From contig NVSI01000004.1 of assembly GCA_002401195.1 (NCBI GenBank), positions 12,049-19,239 of the forward strand: a DNA stretch of 7,191 nt, read 5' to 3'. Shown here piece after piece: positions 1 through 4,938 of this stretch. Numbering within the stretch: the stretch's first letter is position 1; the number at the start of each line of letters is the position of its first letter. This DNA comes from Alphaproteobacteria bacterium (GTDB lineage Bacteria > Pseudomonadota > Alphaproteobacteria > Micavibrionales > UBA1664). The notes beneath the pieces are model-generated. The model was not told where the DNA came from. It saw only the letters and a program-made list of their open reading frames with translations, and did no database searches. The position numbers and the translations under genes are program-made.

Positions 1-652
1 CCTGTCGGATCGCTTGAAATGTTTGGGCGATCCCTGCTGTCATATCCGAGATCGCCTCTTGTGTGCGCCCTGATATCCCTCTTAACTTCTTACCAAGGCG
101 CGACACATAATACGCAACCAAAGGAAACACAGTAAAGGCCGACAAGGCCAAGGCCCAATCGCGATAAAACATAATTCCAATCAAAATAACCAATGTAATG
201 ACGTTTTTTCCAATTCCAGTCATGCTGTCGGCCAAGGCCGCGCGCATCACTTGAACATCCGAAATCATGCGGGCAACCAAAGATCCACTATGGTTTTCTT
301 GAAAAAATTTTAAATCCAGACGAAGCATATGAGAGAACAAGTCCCCTTGGATATCCGCAACAAGCCCGTGACCAATTTTCCCCATTTGAACGGTATGAAG
401 ATATGTCGAAATACCACGCACCATAAGGGAAACCATCAAAATACCAGCGATCGGATAAATCATTTCCTCATTCGCCTTCACCATAATTTCATCCATCACG
501 GGGCCAATGATCCACGCGAATACGCCCGTCATTGCGGATGCAACAACCATCCAAAACAAAGCCACCAAAAGGTCGCTCGTATAATGACGAATGTAATTTT
601 TGAAAATTCGTCCAATAAGATGTGTCGCTGAATTATTTTTTGTCATGCTCAT
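1..652 (-). CDS. MsbA-type ABC exporter, N-terminal membrane part (partial)
   Basis: This is the first 217 codons of a leftward gene that continues past the left edge. The translation fits the transmembrane domain of a type IV (exporter-fold) ABC transporter of the MsbA kind, an inner-membrane half-transporter that works as a homodimer and commonly flips lipid A-core or other lipids. Hydrophobic segments lie at about residues 28-50, 64-86, 147-163 and 166-183. Between the second and third is the family's signature stretch, FFQENHSGSLVARMISDV (residues 116-133), matching the usual 'FF....tG.l.sR...D' pattern. The ATP-binding domain, with Walker A, signature and Walker B motifs, would lie outside the window, so substrate and exact subfamily are unsettled. 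The first ATG (652) follows an in-frame TAA closely; a second ATG at 646 is equally possible. Neither has a good Shine-Dalgarno sequence. The gene is divergent from the M23-like gene, with 32 bases between starts. Confidence 0.85.
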   Translation of the reverse strand, partial: MSMTKNNSATHLIGRIFKNYIRHYTSDLLVALFWMVVASAMTGVFAWIIGPVMDEIMVKANEEMIYPIAGILMVSLMVRGISTYLHTVQMGKIGHGLVADIQGDLFSHMLRLDLKFFQENHSGSLVARMISDVQVMRAALADSMTGIGKNVITLVILIGIMFYRDWALALSAFTVFPLVAYYVSRLGKKLRGISGRTQEAISDMTAGIAQTFQAIRQ

Positions 653-669
653 ACTTTGTTAAATCGCTG

Positions 670-678
670 TGTTATAAT
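670..678 (+). promoter_or_regulatory. Extended -10 promoter of the M23-like gene
   Basis: TGTTATAAT is a consensus -10 hexamer (673-678) preceded by the TGn extension. Nothing resembling TTGACA lies 16-18 bases upstream, as is usual for extended -10 promoters. Six bases (GAGTGT) separate the hexamer from the ATG at 685, so transcription would be expected to begin at or within a base or two of that A. That predicts a leaderless mRNA. The inference comes only from spacing and the lack of a Shine-Dalgarno sequence. Confidence 0.55.
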
Positions 679-702
679 GAGTGTATGGTCAAAATGTGTC
701 AA
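674..702 (-). promoter_or_regulatory. Leftward promoter of the MsbA-type gene
   Basis: On the minus strand a perfect -35 TTGACA (702-697) is followed after 17 bases by CATTAT (679-674), a four-of-six match to the -10 consensus. The predicted start is near 667, giving a leader of about 15-21 bases before the ATG at 652 or 646. The -35 box lies inside codons 5-6 of the divergent M23-like gene. The -10 box overlaps the rightward -10 box almost completely, so the two promoters should compete for polymerase or act as one bidirectional unit. Confidence 0.5.
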
Positions 703-1644
703 ACATCATTCTTTACCTTTTTATGCTTTATAATGATTTTCCCAGTAAAAGCCATGGAATTTCGTTTTCCCGTCGCCTGTCAAATCATGGGAAATTGCTG
801 GATTACCAACCATGTTGACTTGGATGACCGTAGCGGGCGCGTTTCCGACTATATGTGCGGAAAAAAGGCGACGGACAATAATAAATCAACGCATATCTCT
901 CTCTCCTCACAAAAAGCCGTCCTTCAAAACATGCCTGTCCTTGCCTCAGCAAGCGGAAAAGTACAAGTTGCGGGCAATGTTGGTGGATTTTGCGGGACGC
1001 GCGTTTTAATCAAACATGCCAAAGGATGGGAGAGCAGCTATTGCCATCTTAACCCAAGAACTCTTACCGTTCGCGCGGGACAGGCCGTCCAACAAGGACA
1101 AATCATTGGATCAATCGGAACAAGCGGACAAACATCATGGCCTCACCTGTCCTTTGCAACCATTCGCAATGGCATGGTGTTCGATCCGTTTAGCGGACGT
1201 ACGGCGATCGAGGGATGCTCTGCTAAAACTCAATCTTTATGGGTTGGTGGCATGAATCCCCCTTATGAACCCGCCGCCGTCGCAAGCGCAGGGTTCACCG
1301 TTGGACACGTCCCAAATAGCAGTATTTTAAATGGAACGGCTCAAACAGCCACAGCAATCAGAACAGCAACATTACAGCTCTCCCTATGGTCGCTCATGAT
1401 GAATTTACGCGTTGATGATGAAATTACAATACTTATCGAGGCACCTGACGGAAAAATTTTCAAAGAGTTTAAAAAGACAATCACAAAAGACTCGCCCTAC
1501 TTCCCCGTCAATTTAAGTGTATTGAAAAAAAACATCCGATGGGAGGCTGGCGACTATAAAGGAACAATTACGATCGAACGTCGCGTGAATGGAAACACAA
1601 TCAAATCAGGCCGCATTGTTCATTTGAAATTAGTTGACGATTAA
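685..1644 (+). CDS. Exported M23/LytM-like protein, probable pseudo-peptidase
   Basis: The product is 319 residues from the ATG at 685. Residues 1-23 look like a signal peptide (Lys3, hydrophobic core about 7-21, cleavage after VKA), so it should be periplasmic. A Cys-rich N-terminal motif (Cys32, Cys38, Cys58, with NHVDLDD at 42-48) precedes an M23/LytM domain at about 60-171: SASGKV (88-93), KGWESSYCHL (113-122), GQIIGSIGTSG (138-148), PHLSF (153-157), DPF (167-169). M23 endopeptidases bind zinc through HxxxD and the last His of HLH. Aligned to the related form I recall (DGHKGTDFAL), the motif here is DNNKSTHISL, so His becomes Asn66 and Asp becomes His70, while HLH has become HLS (Ser156). 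His121 and His154, the non-ligand catalytic histidines, remain. Loss of ligands suggests a non-catalytic factor, as with EnvC or NlpD, which activate amidases. Residues about 190-319 look like a beta-rich domain. A GTG at 622 would extend the frame but would remove the signal-peptide start. The gene converges on lolD. Confidence 0.85.
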   Translation: MVKMCQTSFFTFLCFIMIFPVKAMEFRFPVACQIMGNCWITNHVDLDDRSGRVSDYMCGKKATDNNKSTHISLSSQKAVLQNMPVLASASGKVQVAGNVGGFCGTRVLIKHAKGWESSYCHLNPRTLTVRAGQAVQQGQIIGSIGTSGQTSWPHLSFATIRNGMVFDPFSGRTAIEGCSAKTQSLWVGGMNPPYEPAAVASAGFTVGHVPNSSILNGTAQTATAIRTATLQLSLWSLMMNLRVDDEITILIEAPDGKIFKEFKKTITKDSPYFPVNLSVLKKNIRWEAGDYKGTITIERRVNGNTIKSGRIVHLKLVDD

Positions 1645-1647
1645 GAG

Positions 1648-2313
1648 TTAAGAAAACTCAATCACGCGATCCATACGTTTTGCCAAATCCATATTATGGG
1701 TCGCGATCAAGGCTGCAACGCCCGTTTTACGAACAACCGTCATAAATAATTGAAACACTTCTTCTGCCGTTTCAGGGTCTAAATTTCCCGTTGGTTCATC
1801 CGCCAAAATTAATTTCGGTTTATTCGCCAAGGCACGGGCAATCGCAACGCGTTGTTGCTCCCCTCCCGACAATTTCCCAGGGCGATTATCCGCGCGATGA
1901 TCAAGGCGCAGACGTTTTAACAATGTAAGGGCGCGTTCTTCGGCTTTCTTTTTCTCCATGCCCAAAATCATTTGAGGAAGAACAATATTTTCAAGCGCTG
2001 AAAATTCAGGAAGAAGATGATGGAATTGATAAATGAATCCAATGTCATTGCGGCGCGTTAATGTGCGGTCCTTTTCTGACAGGCATGACACATCTTTATC
2101 ATTAATCATCAATGACCCTGATGTCGGTGCGTCCAATAACCCAAGGATATGAAGCAACGTCGATTTCCCAGATCCACTGGCGCCGACCAAGGCAACGATC
2201 TCTCCTGCCTTCACATCCACATTAATGTTTTCAAGGATCGATAATGGGTCTCCACCAGATTGCGGATAAGATTTCGAAATATCCTTGGCTGATAGAATAA
2301 TTTTATCACTCAT
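1648..2313 (-). CDS. lolD: LolD, ATPase of the lipoprotein-releasing ABC transporter
   Basis: This 221-residue protein is the cytoplasmic ATPase that powers release of outer-membrane lipoproteins from the inner membrane to the periplasmic chaperone LolA. It has a complete ATPase set: Walker A GASGSGKST (44-52), Q-loop Gln96, signature LSGGEQQR (148-155), Walker B LILADEP (168-174) and switch His206. The segment IGFIYQFHHLLPEFSALEN (91-109) is characteristic of LolD and separates it from other MacB/FtsE-like ATPases. Length is normal for the family. The ATG at 2313 overlaps the end of the permease gene by eight bases (ATGAGTGA), so the two are almost certainly cotranscribed and translationally coupled. 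The TAA at 1648-1650 lies three bases from the stop of the convergent M23-like gene. Confidence 0.96.
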   Translation of the reverse strand: MSDKIILSAKDISKSYPQSGGDPLSILENINVDVKAGEIVALVGASGSGKSTLLHILGLLDAPTSGSLMINDKDVSCLSEKDRTLTRRNDIGFIYQFHHLLPEFSALENIVLPQMILGMEKKKAEERALTLLKRLRLDHRADNRPGKLSGGEQQRVAIARALANKPKLILADEPTGNLDPETAEEVFQLFMTVVRKTGVAALIATHNMDLAKRMDRVIEFS

Positions 2314-3553
2314 AACGCAAGGCCTCCACAGGGTCGAGTTTCGCCGCGCGCCACGCCGGATAAACCGTCGCTAACAATGAAATAGCCAACGCCATTCCGA
2401 TCACACTGACGACCTCGTTCCAATTAATTTCCGCAGGAAGTTTTGTTAAAAAATAAATTTCCGCCGAAAATAATTCCGTCCCTGTCAGGCTCTCAAGGCT
2501 TCGGCGGATGCTTTCAATATTCGTTGCAAACCCAATCCCCAATGCCGCGCCGGCCGTTGTTCCCGCAACGCCAATCATACCGCCTGTTAAAATAAATATC
2601 TTTAACATTGATCGACGTGATGCGCCCATGGTGCGTACGATCGCGATATCGCGCCCTTTATCCTTCACCAACATAATCATGGATGAAACAATATTAAACG
2701 CGGCCACAATAATGATGAGCGTTAAAATGAGAAACATTACATTGCGCTCAACTTGTAACGCGTTGAAAAAACTTCCGTTACTTTCGCGCCAATCATGAAC
2801 GCGCATATCGACAGGAATTTTTCGTGCGATCTCTTCCATATACAGCGGTGTTTTTTGGGAATCGACCGTGAAAATTTCAATCGTATTAATGGCATCTTTT
2901 AAATCAAAAAATTGCTGAGCCGCCACCATGGGCATAAACACGAACCCTTGATTATATTCATACATTTCAACGTCAAATATCCCTGAAACAACAAAACGGC
3001 GCGAGCGCGGAATTGTTCCAAATGGCGACGCCTTCCCTTGGGGGCTAAGCATCACAACTTCGTCATTAGGTTTCAAACGATACCGTAAGGCTAGCTCTCG
3101 TCCGATGATCACACCCGAACCATCGTTAAAGGCATTCATATCTCCTGCAACAATCGAACGTCCCAAAACAGGTTTAGCCTTAAAAGATTCGGATGAAAGA
3201 CCGCGAACCATCACCCCTGTTGAGGCACCGCGAACGGATAATAACGCCTGTTTTTCAATTTGAGGTAAGGCGATTTCAACGCCTTCAATTTCGGATAAAA
3301 CATCAACCCAGTTCTCATAAGGGCGAAGGGATCCTGTCGTACTTGAAACATTCACATGCCCGTTCAGGCCCAAAATACGATCAATCAATTCAGTGCGAAA
3401 TCCATTCATCACCGACATCACAATAATCAAAGTCGCAACGCCAAGCATAATACCAAGGAACGAAAACGCCGATATAACCGAAACAAAACTTTCGCTTTTT
3501 CGAGCGCGTAAATATCGAAATGCCAACATTCTTTCAAAAGGTGTAAATATCAT
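2306..3553 (-). CDS. lolC: LolC/LolE-type (LolF-like) lipoprotein-releasing permease
   Basis: This inner-membrane subunit of the lipoprotein-releasing transporter has the MacB/LolC fold: one N-terminal membrane segment (about 24-48), a large periplasmic domain (about 50-268), and three C-terminal segments (about 271-296, 320-344, 381-399). The N-terminal FLGIMLGVATLIIVMSVMNG (32-51), RDIAIVRTMGAS (301-312) and the ending PAWRAAKLDPVEALRYE are hallmark LolC/E sequences. A Pro-rich SPQG...PFGTIPRSRRF loop (about 170-187) lies where LolC carries its LolA-binding hook; I infer it is that hook. Only one permease gene precedes lolD, whereas E. coli has lolC and lolE, so a LolF-like homodimer with LolD is likely unless a second permease is encoded elsewhere. 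I chose the ATG at 3553 (415 residues), since family members begin just before the FE..LA.RYLRAR motif. A TTG at 3583 would add ten residues but has no ribosome-binding site. I see no convincing promoter for this gene. Confidence 0.93.
   Translation of the reverse strand: MIFTPFERMLAFRYLRARKSESFVSVISAFSFLGIMLGVATLIIVMSVMNGFRTELIDRILGLNGHVNVSSTTGSLRPYENWVDVLSEIEGVEIALPQIEKQALLSVRGASTGVMVRGLSSESFKAKPVLGRSIVAGDMNAFNDGSGVIIGRELALRYRLKPNDEVVMLSPQGKASPFGTIPRSRRFVVSGIFDVEMYEYNQGFVFMPMVAAQQFFDLKDAINTIEIFTVDSQKTPLYMEEIARKIPVDMRVHDWRESNGSFFNALQVERNVMFLILTLIIIVAAFNIVSSMIMLVKDKGRDIAIVRTMGASRRSMLKIFILTGGMIGVAGTTAGAALGIGFATNIESIRRSLESLTGTELFSAEIYFLTKLPAEINWNEVVSVIGMALAISLLATVYPAWRAAKLDPVEALRYE
2323..2327 (-). 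promoter_or_regulatory. Shine-Dalgarno of lolD inside the permease gene
   Basis: GGAGG on the minus strand (2327-2323) ends nine bases before the lolD ATG at 2313. It lies within the last codons of the upstream permease gene. This supports the ATG at 2313 and means lolD can be initiated independently as well as by coupling. Confidence 0.7.
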
Positions 3554-3597
3554 GATGAAAGTCTTAGCATGTGTTTGTGGCAAGAAGAAGAATTTTA

Positions 3598-3627
3598 TTG
3601 ACTTTCCAACACAATTCGCCTTATAAT
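3598..3627 (+). promoter_or_regulatory. Sigma-70-like promoter of the charged orphan gene
   Basis: TTGACT (3598-3603, five of six matches to the -35 consensus) and a perfect TATAAT (3622-3627) are separated by 18 bases. Transcription would start near 3634, giving a leader of about 20 bases that contains the Shine-Dalgarno sequence. It is the best canonical promoter in the window and shows that the following gene is a separate unit, divergent from lolC/E-lolD. Confidence 0.65.
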
Positions 3628-3642
3628 TATGTAATATTAATC

Positions 3643-3646
3643 GGAG
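3643..3646 (+). promoter_or_regulatory. Shine-Dalgarno fixing the ATG at 3655
   Basis: GGAG ends eight bases before the ATG at 3655. It selects this start over the in-frame GTG at 3571, which lies upstream of the predicted promoter. Confidence 0.7.
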
Positions 3647-3654
3647 TTTTACCT

Positions 3655-4317
3655 ATGTGGCCGTTCAAAAAAAAGAAGCAAAAACCAGAGACGCCAAAGG
3701 TTGAAATCCCCTCACTTGTCGTGCATTACGAACCGCCAGTCAAATCCACATCCCCCTTTTCCCCCATTCAAAATGAGAATGGTGTTGCCACCTCAATGGG
3801 GGCCAATGATATGGCCCTCTATACACAAATGGGTGAACAAGAAAATTTGATCAAGGCCCAAAAGGAAAAACGTGAAGATCAAGAAAGCAAAGAACGACAA
3901 AAAAAGAGAATGGCCTTCCTTCAGTCCATAAAAAAGGCAAAACACGAAGGAAATGAAGATGACGACGATGACTACACTCTTTCACTCGAAAGGATTCCCC
4001 CGTCCGCTGCCGACCTTGAACGATATGATTTAATTCAAAAAATCGAAGATCGTCAAGATTTTAAAAAATTAAACAGCGAATCAAAACACGCATGGAGAAT
4101 TTTAAAAACACATGAAGTTTCTTTTTATTGTAACAATGAAGACTTGAAAAAAATTCTATCAAACGGCATTGAAAACGCATCGATATTTTCTTTGTTCGAT
4201 GGAGTAGAAAGAGAGAAAAAATATTGCGACTGTCTTGAAAAAATCCAAAAAAGAAAAGAATTTAAATCATTTGAACAAACGCATGGCCGCGATCGCGGAA
4301 TGGATTTTGAACGGTAA
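3655..4317 (+). CDS. Unrecognised 220-residue highly charged protein
   Basis: I do not recognise this protein. It starts at an ATG with a good Shine-Dalgarno sequence and its own promoter. The N-terminus MWPFKKKKQK is a short aromatic-basic tip. Residues about 11-45 are Pro/Ser-rich and probably disordered. Residues about 60-97 are rich in Glu, Lys, Gln and Arg and could form a helix or coiled coil. An acidic run EDDDDD (101-106) follows. Residues about 115-210 look more folded, with Trp147, aromatic residues, and cysteines at 159, 191 and 193. There is no signal peptide or membrane segment, so it is probably cytoplasmic, perhaps touching a membrane through its basic tip (inference). G+C is low in the second half: 15/60 at 4021-4080 and 18/60 at 4201-4260, against 30/60 at 3781-3840. 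It sits between two conserved leftward blocks in the opposite orientation, which fits a lineage-specific or acquired gene. Its TAA directly abuts the stop of the next gene. Confidence 0.75.
   Translation: MWPFKKKKQKPETPKVEIPSLVVHYEPPVKSTSPFSPIQNENGVATSMGANDMALYTQMGEQENLIKAQKEKREDQESKERQKKRMAFLQSIKKAKHEGNEDDDDDYTLSLERIPPSAADLERYDLIQKIEDRQDFKKLNSESKHAWRILKTHEVSFYCNNEDLKKILSNGIENASIFSLFDGVEREKKYCDCLEKIQKRKEFKSFEQTHGRDRGMDFER
4287..4298. repeat. 12-base perfect palindrome CCGCGATCGCGG
   Basis: A perfect inverted repeat containing GCGATCGC lies about 16 bases before the stop of the charged orphan gene, in otherwise AT-rich coding sequence. As RNA it could form only a four-pair stem with a GATC loop and has no U-run on either side, so it is not a convincing terminator. 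It may be only codon use (Gly-Arg-Asp-Arg-Gly). Confidence 0.35.
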
Positions 4318-4698
4318 TCAGTCGGCTTTCGATACTGAAATCTCAGAATTTATTTCTTTAACCAGTTCCGACTCTTCGCATTTCTTTTGAATGCTTCCTG
4401 AAATATTTTTTCCATCATGCATAATGCGTCCGTCTTTGTAAACCGATACGAACCCTAATGGTACATCCAATTCAACGCCCGCAGGCACATCCAAAGCATA
4501 GCGATCCACAAGATCAATTGTAATGGGAATATCAACGGGATCGGGTATAGCGTTCACCTGATCTGGGTTATAGATCACATCCGCGCGCGGTTTATGATCA
4601 ACATGATAGTTTTTATTCTGGCACATATCGTCGTTCGCAACCACAAAACTAGTTGGAAGCGTTAATATCGCTGCCGTAAATACGAGCATCCATCTCAC
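4318..4698 (-). CDS. Small exported protein of unknown function
   Basis: The product is 126 residues from a GTG at 4698. This start is preferred because GAGG lies eight bases upstream. An in-frame ATG at 4689 and a TTG at 4719 are alternatives. Residues 1-21 form a signal peptide (Arg2, hydrophobic core, cleavage after FVVA), so it is probably periplasmic. The mature part has a cysteine near each end (Cys26, Cys107), which could pair. Its middle, IPITIDLVDRYALDVPAGVELDVPLGFVSV read as two adjoining stretches (57-72 and 73-86), has alternating hydrophobic residues and proline turns and looks beta-rich. The pattern 'IPIT.DL..r......pag.el...G.v.V..DGri..nG' faintly recalls small uncharacterised alphaproteobacterial periplasmic proteins, from memory only. 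It is last in the coaX-rnj-DUF1467 operon and overlaps the DUF1467 gene by 50 bases, so it should be cotranscribed and perhaps coupled. Its TGA directly abuts the TAA of the convergent orphan gene. Confidence 0.75.
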   Translation of the reverse strand: MRWMLVFTAAILTLPTSFVVANDDMCQNKNYHVDHKPRADVIYNPDQVNAIPDPVDIPITIDLVDRYALDVPAGVELDVPLGFVSVYKDGRIMHDGKNISGSIQKKCEESELVKEINSEISVSKAD

Positions 4699-4936
4699 GG
4701 GCAATTCCTCTAAAATCAATAATGTTCATTTCAACACATGCATAAATAATGCCAAGAACGATAAATGATACAATCGTTGTCGCGATCAATTTCTTTTTCA
4801 TGTTTGGGTTTTCTGGCGCGCCATAAGCCATCCCTGTTTCAGGGTTTTTAGGTTGGCGATTTCCCCATGGAAGAACGGTGAATAACACCATCCACCAAAT
4901 TAATAAAAATGTAAAAACCGCCGTTAATAAACCCAT
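4649..4936 (-). CDS. DUF1467 family small membrane protein
   Basis: This 95-residue inner-membrane protein has two hydrophobic segments, at about residues 4-24 and 48-68. The first ends in WWMVLFTVLPWG, the conserved signature of DUF1467, and the loop GMAYGAPENPNMKKK (39-53) fits the family's Gly/Ala-Pro-x-Asn-Pro loop before a Lys-rich entry to the second segment. No biochemical function is established that I know of. The family is typical of Alphaproteobacteria and often lies near rnj and proS. The ATG at 4936 is two bases after the rnj stop codon, so it belongs to that operon. The tail after the second membrane segment (about 70-95) is longer than I expect, and its last 16 codons are shared in another frame with the signal peptide of the next gene. 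Confidence 0.88.
   Translation of the reverse strand: MGLLTAVFTFLLIWWMVLFTVLPWGNRQPKNPETGMAYGAPENPNMKKKLIATTIVSFIVLGIIYACVEMNIIDFRGIAREMDARIYGSDINASN
4707..4710 (-). promoter_or_regulatory. Shine-Dalgarno fixing the GTG at 4698
   Basis: GAGG on the minus strand (4710-4707) is eight bases from the GTG at 4698 and 17 from the ATG at 4689, so it decides for the GTG. It lies inside the coding region of the DUF1467 gene. Confidence 0.55.
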
Positions 4937-4938
4937 AA

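Noticed and set aside
230..244. A 15-base sequence ggccaaggccgcgcg shared with about 5675-5690
   Set aside because: Both copies encode the same short peptide (Arg-Ala-Ala-Leu-Ala) in two unrelated genes with the same preferred codons; two copies do not make a repeat family.
329..631. Rightward 100-residue open frame opposite the exporter gene
   Set aside because: The minus strand encodes a convincing ABC exporter membrane domain over the same bases; the rightward translation is His/Asn-rich with no recognisable motif.
622..684. 21-codon upstream extension of the M23-like gene from a GTG at 622
   Set aside because: It would lie upstream of the -10 box, bury the signal peptide internally and overlap the start of the divergent exporter gene; the ATG at 685 directly precedes a good signal peptide.
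1641..1652. TTAAGAGTTAAG as a possible CtrA-like or direct-repeat site
   Set aside because: The two TTAA units are only three bases apart, whereas CtrA sites need seven; the pattern comes from two facing TAA stop codons.
2642..2653. Perfect palindrome CGCGATATCGCG
   Set aside because: It lies in the codons of the conserved LolC/E motif RDIAIVRTMGA and is explained by the protein sequence.
3554..3597. Promoter for lolC/E on the minus strand in the divergent gap
   Set aside because: Several AT-rich near-matches to a -10 box exist, but none has a plausible -35 at 16-18 bases or a TGn extension.
4334..4365. Possible terminator (CTGA-AATC-TCAG followed by T-rich sequence) after the charged orphan gene
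   Set aside because: The stem is only four pairs with no continuous T-run, and it lies within the coding sequence of the opposing gene.
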